Positions 1 through 7,521 of a stretch of 10,111 nt of DNA are shown here, piece after piece (position 1 is the stretch's first letter; each line of letters opens with the position of its first letter). The DNA lies in assembly GCA_016206995.1 (NCBI GenBank), contig JACQQN010000033.1, positions 1 through 10,111 of the forward strand. The letters run 5' to 3'. The DNA is from Candidatus Omnitrophota bacterium. GTDB taxonomy: Bacteria; Omnitrophota; Omnitrophia; Omnitrophales; Abzuiibacteriaceae. The translations under genes were made by a program, and so were the position numbers. The notes below the pieces were generated by a model. That model worked only from the letters and a program-made list of their open reading frames with translations. It ran no database searches and was not told the DNA's origin.

Positions 1-3000
1 GGTTTGATTACGGGGTATCCCGGTTCTCCGGTTGCTGACTTTTTTAATGTGGCCGGCGCCGTCAAAGATCTTTTAATAGAAAAAGGCGTTCTTGTTCAAA
101 TTGCAAATAATGAGGCGCTTGGTGCAGCTCGTGTGAACGGCTCACAAATGGAAAACGTCCGGGCAATTGTGGCCATGAAAAGCGTTGGCGCTCACGTAGC
201 AAGCGACGGCCTCGCGCTTGGGAATCTTTCCAAGACATCAAAAAAAGGCGGTGCGCTTGTGCTGATTGGAGATGATCCATGGTCAGACAGCACGCAAGTG
301 CCGAGTGACTCAAGATATCTTGCAAAGCATCTCCACATTCCTGTGCTAGAGCCATCCACCTTCCAAGAAATGAAAGATTGGGTCCGGTTAGGTCTTAATT
401 TATCTCAAGAGTCAGATCTTTATCTTGCATATCTTGTCACAACCAATTTGGCAGATGGTGGCGGTACGGTTGAAGTGTATGAAAATCGTTTTCCGCTGAT
501 CAATACAAAAAATCGGGTCACGATTGATACTCACACCATTCCGACAGAAAAAACAGTCGTGTTGTCGCCCAGAACGGCTGAGCGCGAAGAAACATTGGCA
601 GAGCGTTATGAGCGACTCATTGGAATGGCGCGTAAGCTGGATATCAACAAAATTATTCGAAAGGGAGCACGGAAACCCGTTGGGTTTATTACCTCAGGGC
701 TTGCGTACTTTTATTTAGAACATGTTCTTGAGGCGTTGAAGGTAACTTCTCAAATTCCAATTCTAAAATTTGGGATCACTTTTCCGCTTGATCGTGACCT
801 TTTGCTTGAATTTGCAAAGAGTGTGGATTCTATTGTTGTCATTGAAGAAAAAAGAGATTTCTTAGAATCACAAGTCGTCACCATTTTAAAAGATGAATAT
901 CAAAATGGGAATTTGAATTACCAAACTGAGGTTTGGGGTAAGAATTTCCCAGCCGGACTTCCGGGCATTCCCGCAACCCGGGGGCTCAATCCATCCATTC
1001 TGATGGAGCGCATCGGAAACTTGCTTTTAAATCAGTACCAAACCAGTATTTATTTCGAACCCGAGGAAATCACACAAAATCTTTCAGTTGCGAACGATAC
1101 GGGTTCTGTTCGATTGACTGTTCCACAGAGAACACCAACCTTTTGCCCGGGTTGTCCACACCGCGATAGTTCAAGCGTTCTTCTTGAAATCAAAAAGCGT
1201 TTTCGAGATCCCAACTACATGAAGAAAGAATTCAAACGGCAGCCGGTTGATCTTCTTTTCCATGGCGATACGGGTTGTTACACGATGCTGATGTTTGAGC
1301 CAAATCAGGAACTTATGCATAATTATTCTGGGATGGGATTAGGCGGTGGGACGGGTGCCGGGATCGATCCATTTATCACAAATAAACAAATCGTTTTCAT
1401 GGGTGACTCCACTTTCTTTCACAGCGGAATGATTGCTATTTCGGATGCGGTAAAGCACAGCCAAGATATTACCTTCATTATCTTGGATAATGGAACCATT
1501 GCCATGACAGGTCACCAACCGACTCCAGCCGTTGGAGAAGACATTATGGGGAATGAAACCGTGGTGCAAAGCATCGATCGGATTGTGCAAGGAATGCTTG
1601 GAGGAACCGGAGCTCAAGCGATCCGAGTGAACCCCGCTTATCGAGAACATTACCGGGAACTTCTTGAGGAAACCATTCTTAAGAATGGTGTGAAAGTAGT
1701 GATTGCCGACAAAGAATGTGGAATCACCTACGACCGGAAAATTGCAAGAAAAGAGCGCGCCATCATCAAAAAAGAAGGGTTCCTTCCAGAGAAGCGTTTC
1801 GTGAACCTATCGCCGGATGTCTGTGAATTTTGTTTGGAGTGCACGATTGCGACCGGTTGCCCAGGCCTAACGCTCATCGAGACTAATTTTGGGAAGAAAT
1901 TAGCAACTGATTTGTCGTGGTGTAAAGCGGATGGAGCTTGCGCGAAAATTGAGGCTTGTCCATCGTTCGGTGAGGTGACGGTTATCCGGAAAACGAAACC
2001 AATTAGTCCTTTTGAACGTTTAAAATCCATTCATTACCCAGAACCAAACATTCAATCATTTTCTAAAACGTGGAATGCTTATGTGGCAGGTGTTGGAGGA
2101 ATGGGGATTGGCGTGATCACCGCTGTTTTGGTTCAAGCGGGCTTCAAAGAAGGCTATCAAATCCGATTTTTGGACAAGAAAGGTCTTGCGATTCGAAATG
2201 GAGGCGTTTATTCACACATCCATTTTTTAAAAGAAGAAAGTTTTGCATCCCCATTAACTTCGTATGGTGAAACTGATCTTTTGTTAGGATTGGATCCTCT
2301 GGAGGCCGTACGCAGCATCGATGCTTCGGGTTATATGAGAATTGCAAATCCCAATCGAACGGTTGCCTTAATTAATCGCCACAAGACGCCTACCATCGCG
2401 ATGCTGACTGGAAAAGAAGATTTTGATATTGCCTGCCTCGAAAGTTTTCTGAAACAACGGACGAAAGAAGAATTTTATTATAGCGAAGATCTTTCACATT
2501 TATCAGAAGAGTTTTTTGGAAGTAAGCTATTTTCAAATTTAATGATGCTCGGTATTGCTTACCAAAAAGGCTTACTACCCGTTCATTCGGAAAGTTTGCG
2601 ATGGGCCATTCAACATTCAGTTCCAGTGAGTTCCTTAAAAGAAAATCTGCAAGCATTTGATCTTGGCAGGCATCTTGTGGTGATGTCACATGATTTATTT
2701 CCAGACAAAAAAGAAGCCCATACTTACGAAGCTCTTTTAGAGCAAAAATCTGAAATTCTGGAACGCTCTCCCTGGCTTGGTTATCAAAGGGCAAAGCGGT
2801 ATCGGCGGTTGGTTCGAAGTTCGATTTCGAAAATGCGTTTGGATGAAAGCGCTAAATTTGATTTTACACTCAGAGTTTACCAAATGATCCAATATGAAAA
2901 TTTTAAGTGGGCTGAGAAATTCGTTTCGCTTGTTATGGCTTTGCATGAACAAGATTCCGCTGAATTTGGGTATGAAGCAACCCACATCGCCATCCAAAAT

Positions 3001-3165
3001 CTTTTCAAGGTAATTGCGATTAAAGATGAAATTTACGTTGCAGAACTTTTAACAAGTGAGGAAGAGAAGAATCGCAATTATCAGAGATATCAAATTCATC
3101 CAGATCGCGGGGATCAATTGAAAGTTCGTTTCTTAAATAAGCCCGAATTTATTCTTTTTTGGTAA
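1..3165 (+). CDS. Fused indolepyruvate:ferredoxin oxidoreductase (IorA-IorB type), 5'-partial, interrupted before its true C-terminus
   Basis: It should oxidatively decarboxylate aryl (possibly branched) 2-oxoacids to acyl-CoA in the cytoplasm, reducing ferredoxin. The frame is open from base 1, so the true start lies upstream; perhaps 30-50 residues are missing, judged from where the YPGSP motif (here at residue 6) usually sits. Counting from base 1, an N-terminal pyrimidine-binding domain carries MKSVGAHVASDG and GDDPWSDSTQVPSDSR. CPGCPHRD (about 382) and GDTGCYTM (422) follow, then the thiamine diphosphate motif from GDS (468) to LDN (497). An iron-sulphur segment has CxxCxxCx5C (608-620) and Cx5Cx5C (641-653), the spacing I recall from proteobacterial fused enzymes. 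The IorB/gamma-type domain begins at GVGGMG (697), followed by a long helical C-terminal region. The frame ends at TAA 3163-3165 just after PEFILFW, but homologous sequence continues in another frame (next entries). Substrate specificity is inferred from the family only. Confidence 0.9.
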   Translation, partial: GLITGYPGSPVADFFNVAGAVKDLLIEKGVLVQIANNEALGAARVNGSQMENVRAIVAMKSVGAHVASDGLALGNLSKTSKKGGALVLIGDDPWSDSTQVPSDSRYLAKHLHIPVLEPSTFQEMKDWVRLGLNLSQESDLYLAYLVTTNLADGGGTVEVYENRFPLINTKNRVTIDTHTIPTEKTVVLSPRTAEREETLAERYERLIGMARKLDINKIIRKGARKPVGFITSGLAYFYLEHVLEALKVTSQIPILKFGITFPLDRDLLLEFAKSVDSIVVIEEKRDFLESQVVTILKDEYQNGNLNYQTEVWGKNFPAGLPGIPATRGLNPSILMERIGNLLLNQYQTSIYFEPEEITQNLSVANDTGSVRLTVPQRTPTFCPGCPHRDSSSVLLEIKKRFRDPNYMKKEFKRQPVDLLFHGDTGCYTMLMFEPNQELMHNYSGMGLGGGTGAGIDPFITNKQIVFMGDSTFFHSGMIAISDAVKHSQDITFIILDNGTIAMTGHQPTPAVGEDIMGNETVVQSIDRIVQGMLGGTGAQAIRVNPAYREHYRELLEETILKNGVKVVIADKECGITYDRKIARKERAIIKKEGFLPEKRFVNLSPDVCEFCLECTIATGCPGLTLIETNFGKKLATDLSWCKADGACAKIEACPSFGEVTVIRKTKPISPFERLKSIHYPEPNIQSFSKTWNAYVAGVGGMGIGVITAVLVQAGFKEGYQIRFLDKKGLAIRNGGVYSHIHFLKEESFASPLTSYGETDLLLGLDPLEAVRSIDASGYMRIANPNRTVALINRHKTPTIAMLTGKEDFDIACLESFLKQRTKEEFYYSEDLSHLSEEFFGSKLFSNLMMLGIAYQKGLLPVHSESLRWAIQHSVPVSSLKENLQAFDLGRHLVVMSHDLFPDKKEAHTYEALLEQKSEILERSPWLGYQRAKRYRRLVRSSISKMRLDESAKFDFTLRVYQMIQYENFKWAEKFVSLVMALHEQDSAEFGYEATHIAIQNLFKVIAIKDEIYVAELLTSEEEKNRNYQRYQIHPDRGDQLKVRFLNKPEFILFW
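3155..3163 (+). other. Frameshift site in the oxidoreductase gene (T6 homopolymer)
   Basis: The long frame reads PEF-ILFW and stops at 3163. The frame offset by +1 base is open from 3137 onward. Removing one T from the run of six at 3155-3160 gives PEF-ILF-GKKIRFKMKTYLW, joining both fragments into one uninterrupted protein of 1173 in-window residues. The stop TAA at 3134-3136 in the second frame and TAA at 3163-3165 in the first confine the shift to about 3137-3162. The T run is the obvious place. An A7 run follows at 3164-3170 but lies beyond the first stop. The cause may be a homopolymer sequencing error, a real mutation or slippage; sequence alone does not decide. Confidence 0.8.
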
Positions 3166-3181
3166 AAAAATCAGGTTTAAA

Positions 3182-3523
3182 ATGAAAACATATCTCTGGC
3201 AACTTCAAATTATGAAACACATGAAGTGGCTGAGAAAGGTGCTTCCTGGGTGGCATGTCGCAGAAAAAGCATTTCGCGATTGGTATATTGCTTTGCTGCA
3301 AAATTTTCGTTTCGCGAATCATGAAGAATATATGCGTTACGTTCAAGCGCTACGCGCACCTGAAGATGTTCGTGGATATCGGGAGGTTCGCTATCCTAAA
3401 ATGGAAGAAGCAAGAAGGCGTGTCCAAAGTCTTTTGAATTTTCCGAGCGAACATGGTGCGGCGGTTTCAGTTTTAGAACAGAATTTGGAAAGTTTGACAG
3501 AGAAGAAAACGACCAACGATTAG
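3182..3523 (+). pseudogene. C-terminal fragment of the fused indolepyruvate:ferredoxin oxidoreductase, displaced by frameshift
   Basis: The ATG at 3182 opens 113 residues, but this is unlikely to be an independent gene. The residues LRKVLPGWHVAEKAFRDWY and, later, PEDVRGYREVRYPKMEEAR resemble the extreme C-terminus of fused indolepyruvate:ferredoxin oxidoreductases, where an LRG...ER...Y segment is followed by a conserved IRGYG-VK motif. The frame is open upstream of the ATG back to 3137, and the ATG has no convincing Shine-Dalgarno sequence. Together with the preceding frame it restores a normal family length. The resemblance is from recall of the family, not an alignment. If the extra T is a sequencing error, this should be merged with the upstream frame as one intact gene ending at the TAG at 3521-3523. 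Confidence 0.8.
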
Positions 3524-3614
3524 ACTGGTATCGCATTGGGATGATCAGGCAATTTTTCCTTCGAATGGATAGGCTGGTTTCAGCCGCGGCGGTTTCTTAA
3601 AAGTGAATTCATGC

Positions 3615-4922
3615 ATGGTTAAAGTTCGTTTCGCCCCCTCTCCGACAGGTTCGCTCCATATTGGTGGTGTTCGCACGGCTCTTTTTAATTATTTATTTGC
3701 GAGACAAGCCGGCGGTAAATTTTTGCTTCGGATTGAGGATACTGACCGAGAGCGGTCACGTCCCGAATTTGAAAAAGAAATCTTGGAGTCCCTCGAGTGG
3801 CTTGGTTTGGAATGGGATGGGGAAGTGGTCCGGCAGAGTGAGCGGCTTAAAAGCTATCAAAGTTGTGTCAAAGTACTTTTAGACCAAGGAGTGGCTTATC
3901 AGTCAGAAGGAGCGATCAAATTTCGGATTCCAAAACAAAAGATTCGTTTTCTTGATTTGGTACATGGGGCAATCGAGTTTGACAGTGAAACTTTCGATGA
4001 TTTTGTGATTCAAAAAACAAACGGATTCCCAACCTACAATTTCGCATGTGTGGTTGATGATCATGAGTATGGAATGACCCATTTGATCCGCGGTGACGAC
4101 CATTTGTCCAATACACCCCGACAGATTCTCTTCTATCAAGCGCTGGGTTGGGAAGCTCCTTCTTTTGCGCATTTACCACTTGTCTTGGGGAAAAGTGGCG
4201 AGCCTTTGTCAAAGCGGGATGGCGAGGTCAATCTTAATTTTTATCGTGACAGCGGGTTCATTCCAGAAGGGATTTTAAACTACCTGGCACTTCTTGGCTG
4301 GTCTCCCGGCGGAAACCATGAATTTTTCAAACGGAGCGAGCTCATCAAACAGTTTTCACTTGCGCGCGTGAATAAAACAAGCGCGACTTTTGATACTGAA
4401 AAAATGAAATGGGTGAACGGAGAACATTTGCGTGCGCTGCCAGAAGAAGAATTTATCAAACAAGGGGAAGCTTATCTCAGCGCACGAGTTCCAATGGAGA
4501 AGAAGTTGTCCAATGAGGTGCTGACTGAAATTATACTTCTCTTCCGCTCGCGAATCCGGATTTGGAGTGACTTAACGTGGCAAGCAAAATATTTTTGGGA
4601 AGAAAAAATTGATTACGAACCGGATGCCATTGAGGAACATTGCCGCGATCCAAAAGTGCCCGAACGTTTGTCAGAACTTGCCCGCACCCTTGCTTCGCTT
4701 GCAACCTTCTCAGAGATAAACGTGATCGAACAGTGTCTGCGTTCGTTGGCTGAAAAACTTCAGATTCCGGCAAAACTTCTCATTCATCCAACACGCATTG
4801 CGTTAACCGGAAGAAGTGTCAGTCCAAGCTTGTTTGAAGTTATGAGATTGTTGGGGAAGCCACTCGTCCTCGAACGCTTGCAAAAAGCAGTGACACAATT
4901 TTCCAAAAGAGTTTCAATATGA
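3615..4922 (+). CDS. gltX: Glutamyl-tRNA synthetase
   Basis: It charges tRNA-Glu with glutamate, using ATP, in the cytoplasm. It is a class I synthetase with the HIGH-type motif as HIGG (residues 15-18, within RFAPSPTGSLHIGG) and the KMSKS-type loop as LSKRDG (198-203). Between them lies the family signature TYNFACVVDDHEYGMTHLIRGDDHLSNTPRQ (over residues 140-170), quoted here only as landmark DDH and RGDDH motifs. The C-terminal anticodon-binding part ends with RIALTGRSVSPSLFEVMRLLG, as usual. I chose ATG 3615, giving 435 residues, because bacterial GluRS normally starts two to five residues before VRFAPSPTG; GTG 3603, four codons upstream, is possible. Neither start has a strong Shine-Dalgarno. 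At 435 residues it is somewhat shorter than the usual 460-490. It overlaps hinT by 4 bases (ATGA). Whether it also mischarges tRNA-Gln cannot be read here. Confidence 0.97.
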   Translation: MVKVRFAPSPTGSLHIGGVRTALFNYLFARQAGGKFLLRIEDTDRERSRPEFEKEILESLEWLGLEWDGEVVRQSERLKSYQSCVKVLLDQGVAYQSEGAIKFRIPKQKIRFLDLVHGAIEFDSETFDDFVIQKTNGFPTYNFACVVDDHEYGMTHLIRGDDHLSNTPRQILFYQALGWEAPSFAHLPLVLGKSGEPLSKRDGEVNLNFYRDSGFIPEGILNYLALLGWSPGGNHEFFKRSELIKQFSLARVNKTSATFDTEKMKWVNGEHLRALPEEEFIKQGEAYLSARVPMEKKLSNEVLTEIILLFRSRIRIWSDLTWQAKYFWEEKIDYEPDAIEEHCRDPKVPERLSELARTLASLATFSEINVIEQCLRSLAEKLQIPAKLLIHPTRIALTGRSVSPSLFEVMRLLGKPLVLERLQKAVTQFSKRVSI

Positions 4923-5260
4923 GCGAAGACTGCATCTTTTGCGAAATAGTGGCCAAGAAAATTCCAAGTAAAATCATATTGGAAGAAAAAAACTTTGTTG
5001 CTTTTCAGGATGTGAACCCGCAGGCTCCGGTTCATTTTCTGGTGGTTCCGCGCGTTCATATTGAGTCGATTGATGCGGTTAAAGACAATGAACTTATTTT
5101 AATTGGTCAAATGGTAAAGGTTGCAAAACAACTTGCGCACGAAATAAAATTGAAGGGTTACCGTTTGGTATTCAATAACGGGCGAGAAGCAGGGCAATCT
5201 GTTTTTCACATTCATTTACATGTTTTGGGTGGACGACCAATGCTTTGGCCACCGGGTTAA
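4919..5260 (+). CDS. hinT: HIT-family purine nucleoside phosphoramidase HinT
   Basis: It hydrolyses AMP-lysine and related nucleoside 5'-phosphoramidates, including aminoacyl-adenylates released by tRNA synthetases. It is a small cytoplasmic dimer. The 113 residues are full family length. The histidine triad is HIHLH at 97-101, followed by the family's typical end VLGGRPMLWPPG. The N-terminus CIFCEIV has the CxxC pair (C5, C8) seen in zinc-binding branches. NGREAGQSVFH just before the triad is also typical. The start codon overlaps the gltX stop as ATGA, so translation is probably coupled to gltX. That pairing makes biochemical sense, since HinT cleaves adenylates made by lysyl-tRNA synthetase in other bacteria, but a link to GluRS here is inference. 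Confidence 0.96.
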   Translation: MSEDCIFCEIVAKKIPSKIILEEKNFVAFQDVNPQAPVHFLVVPRVHIESIDAVKDNELILIGQMVKVAKQLAHEIKLKGYRLVFNNGREAGQSVFHIHLHVLGGRPMLWPPG

Positions 5261-5266
5261 CCAAAG

Positions 5267-5917
5267 ATGATCACAACGTTTGCATTGGGTCTTGCGACAG
5301 GTTTCCTTCTTTCAGTTCCGATTGGGCCGATTAATTTGACCGTGATCCATGAAGCGCTTCATAAAGGTTTTGCCCGTGGTTTTTTGATTGGGCTAGGCGG
5401 GATTGCTGCGGATACGCTTTATTGCACGATGGCCTTTTTTGGTTTTTCTTCGTTTTTAAATGAAGTAAGAAGCTTTTGGCCTTATCTGCAATTTATCGGT
5501 GGTGTGGTTGTTATTTTGATTGGAATTTATTATTGGAGGTATCGAAAAAAGAATTTTACGCCTGCGATCCGTAAAGCAGAGACAGCCGCCAGCCACTTTC
5601 ATAAAGCTTTTCCACTCGGATTTGTGATGGGCATTATGAATGTCTCTTTGTTTGCCTTGTGGGGAGGTGTGAATACTATCTTTGTTTCACGCGGATGGAT
5701 CGAACCTAATGCGCCCGGCGTTGTCGTGTGCGTGGTTGGAATTGCAATGGGCTCGATCACATGGTTCGCACTCATTTCTTTTTTAATTGCGAGAATGCAT
5801 TATCATATTGGGTCACTCGTGATTACACGGATTGCCCATACGTGCGGATTGCTTCTGATTTTCTTTGGGGCAGTACTTTGCATTCAAACATGGACTCGAG
5901 GTGGCATTTTGTTTTAG
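5267..5917 (+). CDS. LysE/RhtB-family amino-acid exporter
   Basis: This is an inner-membrane protein of 216 residues, normal for the LysE superfamily, which exports amino acids or related small metabolites with proton motive force. It shows six hydrophobic segments at about residues 3-24, 38-60, 68-88, 110-133, 148-172 and 183-207. The first carries the family signature GFLLSVPIGPINLTVIHEAL, equivalent to the G-x-x-x-PGP motif, with IGP where PGP is common. It starts 6 bases after the hinT stop with only a weak ribosome-binding site, so coupling to hinT is likely. The substrate cannot be predicted: LysE relatives export lysine, threonine, homoserine, leucine or other compounds. It probably ends the gltX-hinT run, since the next gene has its own strong Shine-Dalgarno 9 bases downstream. 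Confidence 0.88.
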   Translation: MITTFALGLATGFLLSVPIGPINLTVIHEALHKGFARGFLIGLGGIAADTLYCTMAFFGFSSFLNEVRSFWPYLQFIGGVVVILIGIYYWRYRKKNFTPAIRKAETAASHFHKAFPLGFVMGIMNVSLFALWGGVNTIFVSRGWIEPNAPGVVVCVVGIAMGSITWFALISFLIARMHYHIGSLVITRIAHTCGLLLIFFGAVLCIQTWTRGGILF

Positions 5918-5926
5918 AATACTTTT

Positions 5927-5932
5927 AGGAGG
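5927..5932 (+). promoter_or_regulatory. Strong Shine-Dalgarno (AGGAGG) for the secreted-protein gene
   Basis: A perfect AGGAGG lies 11 bases upstream of ATG 5944. A nearer ATG at 5934 is ruled out because it meets a stop after four codons. This is the strongest ribosome-binding site between gltX and 6350, so translation here probably restarts independently of the upstream genes. Confidence 0.7.
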
Positions 5933-5943
5933 ATGACATCACA

Positions 5944-6357
5944 ATGAAAAGTATAATTCGACGATGTACGTTTTTGATTGTTCTTATTCTACAAATGTTA
6001 TCTTTCTGGAGCAATGCTTGGGCGGAATCTAAAACTCAAGCAAGCGATACCTCTCAAGCAACTCACAGACGTGAAAGCTTACAGAAGGATCGAGGGTTAA
6101 CCTTGGTTCGGGGAGAGATTTTGCGGTTTTATGAAGAACGTTCCGGTGCGTGGACTTCTCGGCTATTGATTAAAGATGTTTCTGGAAAGGATCATGAAAT
6201 TTTTGTAGATCCCATGCAAACTTTGGTGAAGCGAGGGCCTCAAATTGAAGATTTGGGTATTTTGACTGGTGGGATGAGGGTAACCATTTTAGTGCGCGGC
6301 ACACAAAACCACCCGCAAGCTTCATTGGTTCAAATTGACGGTGGATTCTATGGCTAA
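5944..6357 (+). CDS. Secreted or periplasmic protein of unknown function
   Basis: I do not recognise this 137-residue protein. It has a clear Sec signal peptide: basic start MKSIIRR, a hydrophobic core FLIVLILQMLSFW, and a likely signal peptidase I site after SNAWA (about residue 27). The mature part has a short polar, Gln/Ser/Thr-rich linker (28-50), then about 85 residues with alternating hydrophobic strands (LTLVRGEILRFYEE, RLLIKDVSGKDHEIFVDP, GMRVTILVRG, ASLVQIDGG). These suggest a small all-beta or OB-like fold. No cysteines remain in the mature part and no lipobox is present. An excellent AGGAGG at 5927-5932, 11 bases before the ATG, decides the start. Its last 8 bases overlap the next gene (ATGGCTAA), so the two are probably translated together and may act at the same membrane. 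Confidence 0.82.
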   Translation: MKSIIRRCTFLIVLILQMLSFWSNAWAESKTQASDTSQATHRRESLQKDRGLTLVRGEILRFYEERSGAWTSRLLIKDVSGKDHEIFVDPMQTLVKRGPQIEDLGILTGGMRVTILVRGTQNHPQASLVQIDGGFYG

Positions 6358-7021
6358 ATTTGCATTTTTGAGGTTTAAAAAACTTCGCTTTTATTTGGCA
6401 TGGCCGTTTGCCGTTGTTCTTTTTTTTGTAGCCAGAACCAATGATATTAGTTTTATTGTTGGAATACCAATCATCTTGATTGGAGAAACACTTCGCATTT
6501 GGGCCCAAGGGTGTATCGAGAAAAGCGTGCGGATCGCAAATTTTGGGCCGTATGCTTATATGAGGAATCCTCTTTACCTTGCAAATTTTTTGATTGGTCT
6601 TGGGTTTGTAGTCGTTCTCTGGGATCCCTGGGTATTTTTGATTTACCAGGTTGGATTTTTTATTTTGTATCATGGTACCATTCGCGACGAGGAAGAATTT
6701 CTCAAAAAAGAGTTTGGATTGATCTATCAAGATTACTATGAAAAAGTGCCTCGCTTTTTTCCGTCAATCCAGCCTTATGCGAATCGCTCTCAGACGCCGT
6801 TTCGTTGGGAGCTTGTTTGGAAACATGGAGAGAATATTACATTCCTCACAATTGTTCTTTTGTTGATCACACTTTACCTTCGGCAAGAATGGTATCAAGA
6901 GGGAAACAGTGTTTATTCCGGGCAGATTTTTTTGTTTTGGGTAGCAGTTGCGATTGCGCTTGTTCTTGCAGTTTCGCGGATTTATAGGCGGTTTCAGAAA
7001 CCGTCAAAGGAGGGGAAATGA
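6350..7021 (+). CDS. Isoprenylcysteine carboxyl methyltransferase-like / phospholipid methyltransferase-family membrane protein
   Basis: It is an integral membrane protein of 223 residues, probably an S-adenosylmethionine-dependent methyltransferase. The family hallmark is visible: GPYAYMRNPLYLANF (about residues 64-78) and EEEFLKKEFGLIYQDYYEKVPRFFP (about 111-135), matching the G-P-Y-x-x-x-R-N/H-P-x-Y and EE...FG..Y..Y...V-P-R-x-x-P pattern of ICMT/PEMT relatives. Roughly six membrane segments are seen, two before the signature, two around it and two at the C-terminus (ITFLTIVLLLITLYL and IFLFWVAVAIALVLAV). Bacterial members methylate unknown lipid or small substrates; isoprenylcysteine itself is not expected. 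ATG 6350 is preferred over TTG 6335 because GGTGGA lies 4 bases upstream. It overlaps the preceding gene by 8 bases and the next by 4 (ATGA). Confidence 0.85.
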   Translation: MAKFAFLRFKKLRFYLAWPFAVVLFFVARTNDISFIVGIPIILIGETLRIWAQGCIEKSVRIANFGPYAYMRNPLYLANFLIGLGFVVVLWDPWVFLIYQVGFFILYHGTIRDEEEFLKKEFGLIYQDYYEKVPRFFPSIQPYANRSQTPFRWELVWKHGENITFLTIVLLLITLYLRQEWYQEGNSVYSGQIFLFWVAVAIALVLAVSRIYRRFQKPSKEGK

Positions 7022-7281
7022 AGCAAACCGACAACCGGCAAAAAGCATTGCAGCAGCTCAAAGCGCAGAAAGGGCATCTCCTTTCGTTTCGGGATAAATC
7101 GCACCTGCATCAAGATGAGGGATCATCCGCCAAATCTTTGGGAAAGAAAAGTGTTGAGTTGGGGGAAGTACCGCCAAAGCCTATTTCCGATACGAAGCGA
7201 AAGGTGGGGCGAAACGATCCCTGTCCTTGCGGGAGCGGAAAGAAATATAAAAAGTGCTGCTTGGAAAACGTATCATCGTAA
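7018..7281 (+). CDS. Small SEC-C motif protein
   Basis: This 87-residue cytoplasmic protein has a polar, Lys/Gln-rich N-terminus (about 1-60) with no recognisable fold. Its C-terminus is a textbook SEC-C zinc-binding motif, GRNDPCPCGSGKKYKKCC (about 65-82), with the CxC and CC pairs all present. In SecA this motif binds zinc and contacts SecB and the ribosome; many small stand-alone proteins carry it with unknown roles. Nothing else of SecA is present, so it is neither SecA nor an obvious fragment of it. The start is secured by AAAGGAGGGG ending 2 bases before the ATG and overlaps the preceding stop as ATGA. A link to secretion is possible given the secreted protein two genes upstream, but that is only inference. 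Confidence 0.85.
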   Translation: MKQTDNRQKALQQLKAQKGHLLSFRDKSHLHQDEGSSAKSLGKKSVELGEVPPKPISDTKRKVGRNDPCPCGSGKKYKKCCLENVSS

Positions 7282-7466
7282 ACCGATTGCTAACCCATCT
7301 ATTTCTCGGTTTCTTCTTGATTCTCATTGGTTTCTGGGCTGGAAGCCAATCGAACGCGTTGTTCGCTCTTTTCGGTTTTCTTTCGTTCTTTGTAATTGGA
7401 GTGACTGTTATTGTTGAAGGATTTAAAAAACATAAGCCAGCCGGCTCATCTCACGGGAATCATTGA
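7254..7466 (+). CDS. Small two-helix membrane protein, unknown function (start uncertain)
   Basis: I do not recognise this protein. The frame encodes up to 70 residues with two hydrophobic stretches, LTHLFLGFFLILIGFWAG (about 13-30) and ALFALFGFLSFFVIGVTVIV (about 35-54), then a basic, His-containing tail (EGFKKHK...SHGNH). The GTG start at 7254 overlaps the SEC-C gene by 28 bases; TTG 7287, just after the SEC-C stop, would give 59 residues and still keep both helices. Neither start has a good Shine-Dalgarno, so translation would depend on coupling to the SEC-C gene. Two clean membrane helices ending in a charged tail make it plausible as a real gene. No annotated family can be assigned. Confidence 0.5.
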   Translation: MLLGKRIIVNRLLTHLFLGFFLILIGFWAGSQSNALFALFGFLSFFVIGVTVIVEGFKKHKPAGSSHGNH

Positions 7467-7521
7467 ATTTTAAGAAACTTTCTCTTAACATAGCCACTTT
7501 TTTAGGATTATTCGGTATCTT

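Noticed and set aside
3494..3523. Perfect TTGACA as the -35 box of a gltX promoter
   Set aside because: No acceptable -10 element lies 16-18 bases downstream, and the hexamer sits inside coding sequence of the oxidoreductase tail.
3572..3596. Hairpin GGCTG-GTTT-CAGCC followed by a T-rich stretch, as a terminator before gltX
   Set aside because: The stem is only 5 bp and the following bases are GCGGCGG before a short TTTCTT, so it lacks the adjacent U run of an intrinsic terminator.
6170..6730. A 186-codon open frame on the - strand
   Set aside because: It lies opposite the end of the secreted-protein gene and most of the methyltransferase-like gene, both with clear protein features; its own product is Lys/Asn-rich with no motif and no ribosome-binding site.
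7485..7511. TTAACA ... GATTAT as a promoter for tRNA-Gln
   Set aside because: The -35 is good, but the -10 matches only four of six bases at a 15-base spacing, so support is too weak to list.
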